A stretch of 37,070 nucleotides of DNA from Streptomyces sp. ISL-12. Lineage in GTDB: Bacteria; Actinomycetota; Actinomycetes; Streptomycetales; Streptomycetaceae. Below the pieces are notes generated by a model, which was given only the letters and a program-made list of their open reading frames with translations, made no database searches and was not told the origin of the DNA. The DNA is taken from NCBI RefSeq assembly GCF_018614415.1, contig NZ_JAGGOO010000076.1, positions 1-37,070 of the forward strand, written 5' to 3'. This document shows, piece by piece, positions 7,302 to 14,551 of this stretch (the first letter of the stretch is position 1; the number at the start of each line of letters is the position of its first letter). Position numbers and translations under genes: made by a program.

Positions 7302-7793
7302 ATGACCCGCGCATCGCTTCACCCCTCGGCAGGACCGGCCCGGCGCACCGTCGTGGCGGCGGCCGGAGCAGCCGGACTCGCCGTCGCGCTGTCCGCCTGC
7401 TCCGACTCCGACACGGGCTCCGGCACGGACTCCGACACCGGCTCGCGTTCCGGCGGCACGCCGGACGCGACCGGCCCGGCGTCCTCCCCCGCCGAGGGTG
7501 CGACCGCGCAGGCCCTCGCCTCGGCCGCCGACATCCCCGAGGGCGGCGGCGTGGTCTTCGCCGAGCAGAAAGTGGTCGTGACGCAGCCCTCGGCCGGTGA
7601 GTTCAAGGCGTTCTCGGCGACCTGCACACACCAGGGGTGCGCCGTGAAGGAGGTATCCGACGGCGTCATCAACTGCCCCTGCCACAACAGCAACTTCTCC
7701 ATCACGGACGGCAGTGTGCAAAGCGGCCCCGCGCGCGAGCCGCTGCCCGCCGTGGAGATCGCCGTCGACGGGGAGTCGATCTCACTGGTGTGA
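7302..7793 (+). CDS. Rieske [2Fe-2S] lipoprotein
   Basis: The 163-residue exported redox protein has a twin-Arg segment (ARRTVVAAAG) and hydrophobic run leading to lipobox LSAC (Cys33). A Ser/Asp/Thr/Gly-rich linker (34-70) follows. The Rieske domain (about 75-163) carries CTHQGC and CPCH: Cys108, His110, Cys125 and His128 bind the cluster, and Cys113 and Cys127 can form the disulfide of high-potential Rieske proteins. A Tat-exported, lipid-anchored Rieske domain without a quinone-oxidase partner is common in Streptomyces; its electron partner is unknown. The ATG at 7302 agrees with the signal peptide; the open frame upstream lacks coding character. A PPOX gene follows after 44 bp. Confidence 0.9.
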   Translation: MTRASLHPSAGPARRTVVAAAGAAGLAVALSACSDSDTGSGTDSDTGSRSGGTPDATGPASSPAEGATAQALASAADIPEGGGVVFAEQKVVVTQPSAGEFKAFSATCTHQGCAVKEVSDGVINCPCHNSNFSITDGSVQSGPAREPLPAVEIAVDGESISLV

Positions 7794-7837
7794 CCGGGAC
7801 GGCCGGCACAGAACCACCCGGGACGAGGAGGAGCCGT

Positions 7838-8305
7838 ATGACCGTGACACAGCGCCGGGGCCGCCGGATCATGATGACGCCCGGCGAGCTGGACGCGTTC
7901 CTGACCACCCAGCGCACCTGCCGGGTCGCCACGGTGTCGGCCGACGGCGCCCCGCACGTGAGCACCCTGTGGTTCGTCTGGGACGGCGGCTCACTGTGGC
8001 TGTACTCGGTGGTGCGCAGCAGGCGCTCGGCCGATCTGCGCCGCGACCCGCGGGCGGCGGTCGTGGTCGACACCGGGGAGGAGTACGACGAACTGCGCGG
8101 CGTGGAGCTGTCGGGCAGCGTCGAGTCCGTGGGCGAGGTGCCCCGCACGGGCGAGCTGTGTGCCGAACTGGACCTGCCGGAGACGCTGTTCGCCCGCAAG
8201 CACTTCGGCGTCGACGAGTTGCCCCACGACGGCCGCCACGCCTGGCTCCGCCTCACCCCGCGGAAGACGGTCTCCTGGGACTTCCGCAAACTGACACCGC
8301 CGTAG
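7838..8305 (+). CDS. PPOX-class flavin/F420-binding split-barrel protein
   Basis: The 155-residue protein matches the pyridoxamine 5'-phosphate oxidase-like split barrel. Conserved parts are RVATVSADGAPHVSTLWFVWDGG (first two strands), LWLYSVVRSRRSADLRRDPRAAVVVD (cofactor-phosphate binding Arg and Ser side chains) and a C-terminal RKTVSWDF. Such proteins use FMN or F420 to reduce or oxidise varied substrates; the single-domain actinobacterial form is often F420-dependent, but FMN cannot be excluded. The ATG follows a strong GAGGAGGAG Shine-Dalgarno. It is probably in an operon with the Rieske gene (44-bp gap), which may point to a shared redox role. Confidence 0.85.
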   Translation: MTVTQRRGRRIMMTPGELDAFLTTQRTCRVATVSADGAPHVSTLWFVWDGGSLWLYSVVRSRRSADLRRDPRAAVVVDTGEEYDELRGVELSGSVESVGEVPRTGELCAELDLPETLFARKHFGVDELPHDGRHAWLRLTPRKTVSWDFRKLTPP

Positions 8306-8315
8306 GCCGCGCCGG

Positions 8316-8382
8316 CAGGAGCGCGGGGAGCCCCGCCCGCAAGAGCTCGGGGAGCCGCGCGACCGGCCACAACGCACCCGCC
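8316..8382. terminator. Convergent intergenic hairpin region resembling a common Streptomyces 3' repeat
   Basis: Between two converging genes, GCGGGGAGCCCCGC can fold into a short stem, followed by CGGGGAGCCGCGCGACCGGC and CACAACGCACCC. This layout recalls a degenerate intergenic element found widely in Streptomyces (GCGCGGGGAACTGCGCGA-type core). A role as a bidirectional terminator is likely. The resemblance is from memory, not from a search. Confidence 0.4.
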
Positions 8383-9714
8383 CTACACATAACTCCGCGC
8401 CGGCCCGGGGCCGAGCGCCCCGGCCACCGCGTCGGCCAGCACCCCCACCTCCCCCTCCTCCAGCGTGGAGACAGTGACCCGTACCCCCGGCGGCGCGCTC
8501 ATCCGGAACCGCGCTCCCGGCGCGACCGCCCACCCGGCGGCCAGCAGCCGGGCGACGACGCCGGTCTCGTCCGGCACCGGGATCCACACGTTCATACCGC
8601 TGCGGCCGTGCGCCGGGACGCCCCGCCGGGCGAGGGCGTCGAGCAGCGCCGCCCGCCGCCGCCCGTAGGCCGCTGCGACCACCGCCGGGTCCACCGCGCC
8701 GTCGGCCCACAGCCGGGCCACGGCGCGCTGGGTGATGCGGCTGACCCAGCCGGGGCCGAGCCGCTGGCGCCCGCGCACCCGGTCGAGCGTGACCGCGTCG
8801 CCGGTGAGGACGGCGAGCCTGAGGTCGGGTCCGTACGCCTTGGCGGCCGAGCGGACGAAGGCCCAGCGGTGCGTCGTACCGGCGAGCGGGCACAGCGGCA
8901 GGTCGACGATCCGGTGGCCGTGGTCGTCCTCGATGAGCAGGGTCTCCGGGTGCTCGCGGAGCACGGAGCGCAGGGCACGCGCGCGTGGAGCGCTCAGCGC
9001 GGCGCCGGTCGGGTTCTGCGCCCGGTCCGTGACGACCAGGGCGCGGGCGCCGGACGTCAGCGCGCGGCGCACGTCGTCGGGCAGCGGTCCCTCGTCGTCG
9101 ACGCCGACCGGCACCGTGCGCAGCCCGAGCGCCGGGACGAGGTCGAGGAGGCTGCCCCAGCCCGGGTCCTCGACGGCGACGGCGTCCCCGGGTTTCAGGT
9201 GCGCGGCCAGCACGCGTTCCATGGCGTCCAGCGAGCCGGACGTGACGGCCACCGGGCCGCCGGGGACCCCGTCGGCGTCCAGTTCGGCCCGCGCCAGGCG
9301 GACCAGCTCCGGTTCGGCCGGCTCGTGCCCGTACAGCACGGGTTCCCGGTCGTTGCGCTCGGCCGCGGCGGCGAACACCGGGGCGAGCGCGGGCAGCAGC
9401 GCCGGGTCCGGGTTGCCGTCGGACACGTCACGGACGCCCTCGGGCACCTCCACCCGGAGGAACTCGCGCCCCGTGGTGGCCGGTTTCGTCCGCACCCGGC
9501 TGCCCCGGCGCCCGGCCGTCTCGATCACCCCGCGCTCGCGCAGAGTGCGGTACGCGGCGGCCACGGTGTTCGGGTTCACCCCGAGCCGCCCGGCCAACTC
9601 CCGCATGGGGGGCAGCAGTTGCCCCGGTTCCAGCTCTCCCGCGCCCACCGCGCGCTCGACGCTCGCGGAAATGTCGGCTGCGCGCCGCCCACTGATCGGA
9701 TAGCCTCCTAGCAC
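8383..9714 (-). CDS. MocR-type GntR regulator with aminotransferase domain
   Basis: The 443-residue protein joins a winged HTH of the GntR type (about 8-75; LPPMRELAGRLGVNPNTVAAAYRTL) to a fold-type I PLP domain (about 90-440). PLP-site elements are NPTG (234-237), EDDH (262-265, Asp to the ring nitrogen) and SAAKAY with Lys292 as the Schiff-base lysine. The class senses PLP or amino-acid adducts; PdxR members control vitamin B6 synthesis. It is divergent from a PPOX-fold gene, with a perfect palindrome between them, so autoregulation and control of that gene are likely. The GTG at 9714 is used; an AGGAGG lies just inside it, so the exact start is uncertain. Confidence 0.9.
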   Translation of the reverse strand: MLGGYPISGRRAADISASVERAVGAGELEPGQLLPPMRELAGRLGVNPNTVAAAYRTLRERGVIETAGRRGSRVRTKPATTGREFLRVEVPEGVRDVSDGNPDPALLPALAPVFAAAAERNDREPVLYGHEPAEPELVRLARAELDADGVPGGPVAVTSGSLDAMERVLAAHLKPGDAVAVEDPGWGSLLDLVPALGLRTVPVGVDDEGPLPDDVRRALTSGARALVVTDRAQNPTGAALSAPRARALRSVLREHPETLLIEDDHGHRIVDLPLCPLAGTTHRWAFVRSAAKAYGPDLRLAVLTGDAVTLDRVRGRQRLGPGWVSRITQRAVARLWADGAVDPAVVAAAYGRRRAALLDALARRGVPAHGRSGMNVWIPVPDETGVVARLLAAGWAVAPGARFRMSAPPGVRVTVSTLEEGEVGVLADAVAGALGPGPARSYV

Positions 9715-9725
9715 AAAGCCTATTA

Positions 9726-9737
9726 TGCACTAGTGCA
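9726..9737. promoter_or_regulatory. Palindromic operator between MocR and PPOX genes
   Basis: TGCACTAGTGCA is a perfect 12-bp palindrome directly before the ATG at 9738 and 11 bp from the divergent GTG at 9714. A TATTAT -10-like box (9721-9726) abuts it on the plus strand and TAGGCT (9717-9722) faces the regulator on the minus strand. Its position suits simultaneous control of both genes by the MocR protein. Confidence 0.6.
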
Positions 9738-10445
9738 ATGGAGATCGCCATGCAGGGGACCACGGGGACCGCAGGGTCCACGGCACAGCCCGCCACCGCC
9801 TACCCCCCGACCGACCGCACCGTCCCCACCCGCTCCCCGGGACGCGCCTCGTACGACCGGGACATGGTGCACTCGATCCTCGACGAGGGGTACGTCTGCC
9901 ACCTCGGCTTCGTCCGGGACGGCGCCCCGGTGGTGCTGCCGACGCTGTACGGCCGGGTCGGCGAGCGGCTCTACGTGCACGGCTCGACGGGCTCGCGCCC
10001 ACTGCGCATGGCCGGGCAGGCCGACCCGGGGCTGCCGGTGTGCCTGACGGTCACGCACGTGGACGCGCTGGTGCTGGCCCGCTCCGCCTTCCACCACTCC
10101 GTCAACTACCGGTCGGTGGTGGTGCACGGCACGGCGTACGACGTCACGGACCCCGAGGAGAAGCGCACCGCCCTCGACGCCCTGGTCGACCATGTCGTGG
10201 CGGGCCGCTCCCGCGACTCCCGGCCCGCCAACCGGAAGGAGCTGGCGGCCACCGCCGTCCTCCGCCTCGACCTGCGCGAGGTCTCCGCCAAGGCCCGCTC
10301 CGGCGGCGTGAACGACGAGCCCGAGGACCTCGCCCTCCCCCACTGGGCCGGGCTCCTCCCGCTGCGCAAGGGCTACGACGCCCCGGTCGCCGACCCCGGC
10401 CTGGCCCCCGGCACCGCGCTGCCGGACTACCTCTCCGCGCCGTGA
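9738..10445 (+). CDS. PPOX-class FMN-binding split-barrel protein
   Basis: The 235-residue protein begins at ATG 9738; an in-frame ATG at 9750 is a possible alternative. A Thr/Pro-rich tail (about 1-35) precedes a pyridoxamine 5'-phosphate oxidase-related barrel: DRDMVHSILDEGYVCHLGFV, PVVLPTLYGRVGERLYVHGS and ARSAFHHSVNYRSVVVHGTA are the conserved strands of the 'FMN-binding pyridoxamine oxidase-related' group, with His97 and the HHSVNYRSVV segment near the flavin. It is divergent from the MocR regulator, which is PLP-dependent, so a link to B6 vitamers or amines is plausible. It is not a canonical PdxH: the PLP-contact motifs of that enzyme are not obvious. Confidence 0.85.
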   Translation: MEIAMQGTTGTAGSTAQPATAYPPTDRTVPTRSPGRASYDRDMVHSILDEGYVCHLGFVRDGAPVVLPTLYGRVGERLYVHGSTGSRPLRMAGQADPGLPVCLTVTHVDALVLARSAFHHSVNYRSVVVHGTAYDVTDPEEKRTALDALVDHVVAGRSRDSRPANRKELAATAVLRLDLREVSAKARSGGVNDEPEDLALPHWAGLLPLRKGYDAPVADPGLAPGTALPDYLSAP

Positions 10446-10456
10446 CACCGGCCGCG

Positions 10457-10482
10457 GGGGCCCTCCGGCCCGGGAAGGCCCC
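10457..10482. terminator. Candidate bidirectional terminator
   Basis: GGGGCC (10457-10462) and GGCCCC (10477-10482) can pair around a GC-rich loop in the 45-bp gap between two converging genes. There is no T-run, as is usual for such GC-rich genomes. Confidence 0.4.
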
Positions 10483-10490
10483 TGTCCCGG

Positions 10491-11642
10491 TCACACGAGC
10501 GCCGGCCGCCCCCGCGCCTGACGCGCCTCCGCGACCGCGAGGCCGGTGACCGACCCGAGCAGCAGCAGCGTGCCGGCCGACGTGGCCGGCGTGAGGTGCT
10601 CACCGAGCAGGGTGACGGCCAGCACCGCCGCGGCGACCGGCTCCAGGAGCATGATCACGGACACGGTGGCGGACCGGACCACGGCCGCGCCCGCGAAGTA
10701 CAGCCCGTAGGCGAGGGCGGTGGGCACGGCCGCGACGTAGGCCAGCAGCCACAGCAGCCGTCCCGGCTCCGCGGTGTGCGGCACCAGCCCCTCGGCCAGG
10801 GCGAACGGCAGCAGGCACAGGCTGGTGACGGCGAACGCGCCGGCCGACGTGGCGGCGGCGTCCGCCCCGCCGTCCCGGCCCCACCAGCGGGTCAGCAGGG
10901 TCATCACCGAGTACCCGGCCGCGGACAGCAGCGCCAGGACCACGCCCCAGGGACGTACGGTCGCGCCGCCCCCGCCGAGGACGAGCACCGCGAGCCCGGC
11001 CAGCGCCCCGGCGACCGCGCCGACGCCGCCCCGGCCGAGGCGCTCCCCGAGGGCGAGCCGGGCGCCGAGCGCGATCAGCACGGGACCGGCCCCGAGGGTG
11101 ACGACGGTCGCCACGGCCAGTCCGGTGGACCGCACGGCGGCGAAGTAGGCGGTCTGGAAGACGGCGAGGCCGACGCCGGTGGCGGCGGTCCGCAGCACCT
11201 TGCGGCCGAGCGACTCGGGCACGGCGGGCCGTACCGCGCGGTCGACGGACCGCCACCGAAGGCCGACGGGCCGTACCGCGCGGTCGACGGACCGCCACCG
11301 AAGGCCGACGGGCCGTACCGCGCGGTCGACGGACCGCCACCGAAGGCCGACGGGCCGTACCGCGCGGTCGACGGACCGCCACCGAGGACCGACGGGCCGT
11401 ACTCGGCGGTCGGCCGGCCGCCGCCGAGGGCCGGCCGCCCGTGCCAGGCGGCGCGGCAACCGGGCGGCGAGCAGCAGCGCGAGGCCGGCCGCGCAGCGCC
11501 AGAAGGACAGGGCGACGGGGCCCAGGTCGCTGATCCGGTAGACCAGCGAGGCGGCGGCGCCCGCGGTGCCCCAGGCGACGCCGGCGACGATCAGGTAGAG
11601 GAGGCCACGCCCGACGGGCAGACCTGACTGTGCATTCGACAC
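10491..11642 (-). CDS. EamA (DMT superfamily) transporter with repeat-expanded loop
   Basis: The 383-residue membrane protein has ten predicted helices in two EamA halves, as in metabolite exporters of the RhaT/EamA group. Helix 1 is GLLYLIVAGVAWGTAGAA and helix 2 GPVALSFWRCAAGLALLLAA. Between helices 2 and 3, residues about 65-142 form an Arg-rich cytoplasmic loop made of a 14-residue repeat (RPVGLRWRSVDRAV, four near-identical copies and one degenerate copy), encoded by the 42-bp DNA repeat at 11226-11435. The usual loop is only a few residues, so the family length of about 300 is exceeded by this insert. The GTG start has GGAG 9 nt upstream. A second EamA gene lies upstream on the same strand. 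The substrate is unknown. Confidence 0.88.
   Translation of the reverse strand: MSNAQSGLPVGRGLLYLIVAGVAWGTAGAAASLVYRISDLGPVALSFWRCAAGLALLLAARLPRRLARAAGPRRRPADRRVRPVGPRWRSVDRAVRPVGLRWRSVDRAVRPVGLRWRSVDRAVRPVGLRWRSVDRAVRPAVPESLGRKVLRTAATGVGLAVFQTAYFAAVRSTGLAVATVVTLGAGPVLIALGARLALGERLGRGGVGAVAGALAGLAVLVLGGGGATVRPWGVVLALLSAAGYSVMTLLTRWWGRDGGADAAATSAGAFAVTSLCLLPFALAEGLVPHTAEPGRLLWLLAYVAAVPTALAYGLYFAGAAVVRSATVSVIMLLEPVAAAVLAVTLLGEHLTPATSAGTLLLLGSVTGLAVAEARQARGRPALV
11226..11435. repeat. 42-bp tandem repeat inside the EamA gene
   Basis: Five units start at 11226, 11268, 11310, 11352 and 11394, each beginning GGGCCGTAC. The first four are almost identical and the fifth is diverged. The period is a multiple of three, so the repeat stays in frame and encodes RPVGLRWRSVDRAV on the minus strand. 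The near identity points to recent expansion. Confidence 0.93.
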
Positions 11643-11849
11643 GATGATTCACTCCGCAGTCGCGCGATGAGCGCGGAAGTTCGGCAAGGGCCCCTGGAGC
11701 GACGGGAATGAACCGTCGGGGCCCTACGGACCTCGTCCGCGGGCAGCACCGTTCCGCCCGACGGCGACGCGCCGGGCTGCTCACCGGTGGACCCGCCTCA
11801 GGCGGCCGGAGGCGGAAGAACGAGGGTGTCCGAATGCATGATCGGCAGA

Positions 11850-12857
11850 CTAGGCGACCGGTCCCCGGCGGGACAACTCCCGTCCCGGGCCGCCCGCCGC
11901 CACCGGCTCCGCCGATCCCGTGGCGGGTGTGGACGCCTGGGCGATGAAGGCGCCCACCAGGACCACCGCGCCGCCGGCGATCTGCGGGGCGGAGAGGCGC
12001 TCGCCGAGCAGCACCCAGGCCAGGACGGTCGCGATGACCGCCTCCAGGCAGGCCACGACGCCCGCGACCTGCGGCGACAGCCGGCGTACGGCGACGATGC
12101 CGCAGACGTAGGCCAGCACCGTGGCGATCAGCACGATCCAGGCCAGCAGCAGCACGGCGGCGACCGGTGTGCCGTCGACCGGCACGGTGTGCGCGAGCAC
12201 CTGCCAGTCCATGCCCCAGGGCCGGGCCACGACGGTGAGCACGGCCGCGCCGACGAGCAGGCCGTAGGCGATCACGCCGAGCGGGTCGGGCGTGTCGTCG
12301 CCCGCGTCGCTGCCCTGGTCGGACAGGACGAAGTAGCCGACCTGGCAGCAGGCGGCGCCCAGCGCGAGCAGCAGGCCGAGGGCGTCGAACCCCAGCCCCG
12401 CCCAGACCTCCACGACACAGGCGAGGCCACCGACGGCGAGGGCCACGCCGAGCGCGGCGGCCCGGGTCACCGGCCGCCGCTGCACGAACCGCACCCAGCC
12501 GAGCACCAGGGCGGGCGCCAGGTACTCGACCAGCAGCGCCACACCGACGGGGATGCGGGAGATCGCGGCGAAGTAGCAGGCCTGGACACCGGCCACGGCG
12601 AGCAGACCGAAGCCGGCGAGGAGACCGGGACGGCGGCGCAGCAGCGCGCGGTGTCGCACGGCGAGCGGCAGCATCACCAGGGCCGCGCCGGTCACCCGCA
12701 GCCACACCACGTGGAGCGGGTCGAGGCCCGCCTCGATCAGCGGCTTGGCCGCGACACCGGATCCGCCGAAGGCGAGGGCGGAGACGAGCGCGACGCCGAG
12801 CCCGACGCCCTTGCCGCCCCGGCCGCCCCGGGCGCTGTCAGTCGTATGCACCGGCAC
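11850..12857 (-). CDS. EamA (DMT superfamily) transporter
   Basis: The 335-residue integral membrane protein has about ten hydrophobic helices and the two EamA repeats. Examples are VGLGVALVSALAFGGSGVAA (helix 1), LLVEYLAPALVLGWVRF (end of helix 4, typical EamA) and VVACLEAVIATVLAWVLLGE (helix 9, with the characteristic 'E...A..LL.E' pattern). Members export amino acids, nucleobases or threonine/homoserine-like metabolites. Two GTG starts are possible (12857 and 12851); neither has a clear Shine-Dalgarno. It precedes the repeat-bearing EamA gene by 207 bp on the same strand, and the gap shows nothing certain beyond the Shine-Dalgarno of that gene. The two may be paralogues rather than partners. 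Confidence 0.87.
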   Translation of the reverse strand: MPVHTTDSARGGRGGKGVGLGVALVSALAFGGSGVAAKPLIEAGLDPLHVVWLRVTGAALVMLPLAVRHRALLRRRPGLLAGFGLLAVAGVQACYFAAISRIPVGVALLVEYLAPALVLGWVRFVQRRPVTRAAALGVALAVGGLACVVEVWAGLGFDALGLLLALGAACCQVGYFVLSDQGSDAGDDTPDPLGVIAYGLLVGAAVLTVVARPWGMDWQVLAHTVPVDGTPVAAVLLLAWIVLIATVLAYVCGIVAVRRLSPQVAGVVACLEAVIATVLAWVLLGERLSAPQIAGGAVVLVGAFIAQASTPATGSAEPVAAGGPGRELSRRGPVA

Positions 12858-12984
12858 ATGATGACAGGGCACGACATGACCGTCACCCCCGATGACACCT
12901 GTCTCGCGTACCGGACGCCGACCGCGCCGAAGGGCGGTCTCCAGAGCCTCTCCAGAGCCGGAGAAGGGCGGACTCGGCAGGGGC

Positions 12985-13545
12985 CTATGCCCTCGGCTCC
13001 GCGTGACCGTCGACGCGGGCGAGCAGGGCCTGAGGGTCGACGCCGGCCCGGCCGAGGACCTCGACGGCCCGCGTGCCCGGGTCCGCGACGAGAGCGGCGA
13101 GCAGATCCACCCCACCGGCCCGGGCGGCGCCGCGCCGTACCGCGCGCTCGCAGGCCCGGTCGACCGCGGTGGCGGCCGAGGGCGAGAAGCCCGCGGCCTC
13201 CTTGACGACGGGTACGGCTCCGGAGTCCTCGACGGTGCCCTGCCAGCGCAGGCCGTAGCCGATGCTGCGCTGCACCAGATAGCCGAGCAGCCGGGACATC
13301 TGCGGTCCGTCGCCCAGCACGGCGCCCACCTCGGGGTCGTACTCCAGGAGCGAGTGGAGCAGATGCGCCGTGTCGATCTGCCGGTCCCCGTCCCGTACCG
13401 CCCTGCGGCGCGCGCCGGAGACCACCGCTGCCAGTCCGGGGCCGAGCCGGTCATCGTGGTCGGTGCGGTCGGGGTGGTCTGGGTGGTCGGGCCGCCGGGC
13501 GTCTTGCTCACCGGCCGACTGCCGGGGGATACGGGATTGCACCAC
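12985..13545 (-). CDS. Clp-N (ClpA/ClpC N-terminal) repeat domain protein
   Basis: The 186-residue protein lacks any AAA+ ATPase module and consists of two Clp-N-like repeats. The first includes IDTAHLLHSLLEYDPEVGAVL (about 58-78), the second VDLLAALVADPGTRAVEVLGRAGVD (about 147-171); both match the 'T.HLLLALL..P' helix pattern. Stand-alone Clp-N proteins can act as adaptors or decoys for Clp proteases, or simply as helical modules. The first ~35 residues (Asp/His/Pro-rich) are unlikely to be folded, so the real start may be downstream of the GTG at 13545. The 5' end overlaps a 40-codon ORF with a strong Shine-Dalgarno. Confidence 0.78.
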   Translation of the reverse strand: MVQSRIPRQSAGEQDARRPDHPDHPDRTDHDDRLGPGLAAVVSGARRRAVRDGDRQIDTAHLLHSLLEYDPEVGAVLGDGPQMSRLLGYLVQRSIGYGLRWQGTVEDSGAVPVVKEAAGFSPSAATAVDRACERAVRRGAARAGGVDLLAALVADPGTRAVEVLGRAGVDPQALLARVDGHAEPRA

Positions 13546-13630
13546 TCCACCCCATCAGCCCCCATAGCACCGGGTCATCCCCGGCGGGGAGCATTTCGGC
13601 GTCCCACGCGAAGTGGACGCCGAGGGCCAT
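13508..13630 (-). CDS. Small 40-residue ORF with strong Shine-Dalgarno
   Basis: A 40-codon ORF starts at ATG 13630 with AGGAGGAG four bases upstream, the best ribosome site in this neighbourhood. The product begins MALGVHFAWDAEMLPAGDDP and is Trp/Gly/Pro-rich with no charged tail. It ends inside the 5' part of the Clp-N ORF in another frame (38-bp overlap), so it could couple translation to that gene. I do not recognise it. It may be a genuine small protein, a leader peptide, or the remnant of a longer frame-shifted gene. Confidence 0.45.
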   Translation of the reverse strand: MALGVHFAWDAEMLPAGDDPVLWGLMGWSGAIPYPPAVGR

Positions 13631-13701
13631 GATCTCCTCCTCACGGATGAGATCAGGCCGTTCGCTCCCCCGACCGGCGTGCCCTCTTGCCCCGTACGAG
13701 A

Positions 13702-13729
13702 GCGCCCCGCGGAGTCGTCCGCGGGGCGC
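13702..13729 (-). terminator. Hairpin terminator after padR-like gene
   Basis: GCGCCCCGCGGA and TCCGCGGGGCGC form a perfect 12-bp stem around a GTCG tetraloop, 15 bp past the stop of the PadR-type gene and 72 bp before the next start on that strand. The symmetry means it can work in both directions, but only minus-strand genes flank it. Confidence 0.8.
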
Positions 13730-13743
13730 CGCACATCTTCGCG

Positions 13744-14376
13744 TCAGTCCTCGTCGGCGAGGATCCGGTACAGCTTCTTGCGGGACTCGTTGATGACGTC
13801 GAGCGCCTTCTCCCGCTGCTCCTTGCTGCCGGTCTTCCAGACCTGGCCGAACGCCTCCATGAGGCCGAAGCCGGCCTGCCGGATGTCGTTCAGCGCCTCC
13901 CAGTCGACCCCGCGCGACGCCTCTTCCCAGGGAGCCTCGGGCCCTTCCTCGGCGGCGGCTCGGCCGGACTCCGTGAGGGCGAACAGCTTCTTGCCGCCCT
14001 CGCTCTCGCTGGCGATCAGCCCCTCGTCCTCCAGCAGCTGGAGGGTGGGGTACACCGAGCCGGGGCTGGGCTTCCACGCCCCGCCGCTGCGCTCGGCGAT
14101 CTCCTGGATCATCTCGTAGCCGTGCATCGGCCGGTCCTTGAGCAGGGCCAGGATCGACGCGCGTACGTCGCCGCGCCGTGCCCTGCCCCGCGGACCGCCC
14201 CGCCCTCGGCCGCCCCAGGGCCCGGGGCCGAAGCCCGGCCCGAAGGGTCCGGGGCCGCCGTGACCACCCGGCCCGAAGGGGCCGAAGGCCGCGCGGCGCC
14301 CGTCGAAGCCGCCGCGCCCGAAGGGGCCGTCCTCGCCCCGTCCACCGTGTCCACGCTCGTATCCGTGGGTACGCAT
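13744..14376 (-). CDS. PadR-family transcriptional regulator with Gly-rich tail
   Basis: The 210-residue protein has an unusual Gly/Phe/Pro/Arg-rich N-terminal tail (about 1-68, repeats like GPFGPG) and then a PadR winged HTH (about 69-145): RASILALLKDRPMHGYEMIQEIAERSGGAWKPSPGSVYPTLQLLEDEGLI contains the family hallmark MHGYE and PSPGSVYPTL. A helical C-terminal dimerisation region follows (about 160-210). The ATG at 14376 was chosen for its GGAG 8 nt upstream. PadR proteins repress genes for phenolic stress, multidrug efflux or redox. An inverted repeat lies 18-47 bp upstream, so autorepression is likely; the divergent phzF-like gene may be a second target. Confidence 0.9.
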   Translation of the reverse strand: MRTHGYERGHGGRGEDGPFGRGGFDGRRAAFGPFGPGGHGGPGPFGPGFGPGPWGGRGRGGPRGRARRGDVRASILALLKDRPMHGYEMIQEIAERSGGAWKPSPGSVYPTLQLLEDEGLIASESEGGKKLFALTESGRAAAEEGPEAPWEEASRGVDWEALNDIRQAGFGLMEAFGQVWKTGSKEQREKALDVINESRKKLYRILADED

Positions 14377-14393
14377 CGCCACCACTCCATTCC

Positions 14394-14423
14394 ATCGTTG
14401 ATCTGTCGCGATGCTTCAACGAT
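14394..14423. promoter_or_regulatory. Inverted repeat, candidate PadR operator
   Basis: ATCGTTGA (14394-14401) and TCAACGAT (14416-14423) are perfect 8-bp arms separated by 14 bp; CGATATATCG (14420-14429) is a second short palindrome overlapping the right arm. The site is in the 175-bp divergent gap between the PadR and PhzF genes, next to the PadR start. Confidence 0.55.
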
Positions 14424-14514
14424 ATATCGGAGAACTGGATGCGACAACCCCTCACCGAAGACCCGTCCGGCCGGCCAGCGACCCGAAACCCGGTCCACCG
14501 GTCGCCCATTGGCC

Positions 14515-14545
14515 TTGGCCTGCGCTTCTCCCGCTCCCGTAGCGT
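14515..14545 (+). promoter_or_regulatory. Promoter of phzF-like gene (leaderless candidate)
   Basis: TAGCGT (14540-14545) lies six bases before the ATG at 14552, so the mRNA would start at the start codon. A TTGGCC (14515-14520) is 19 bp upstream, longer than ideal. No Shine-Dalgarno precedes the ATG. Confidence 0.45.
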
Positions 14546-14551
14546 CGGGAC

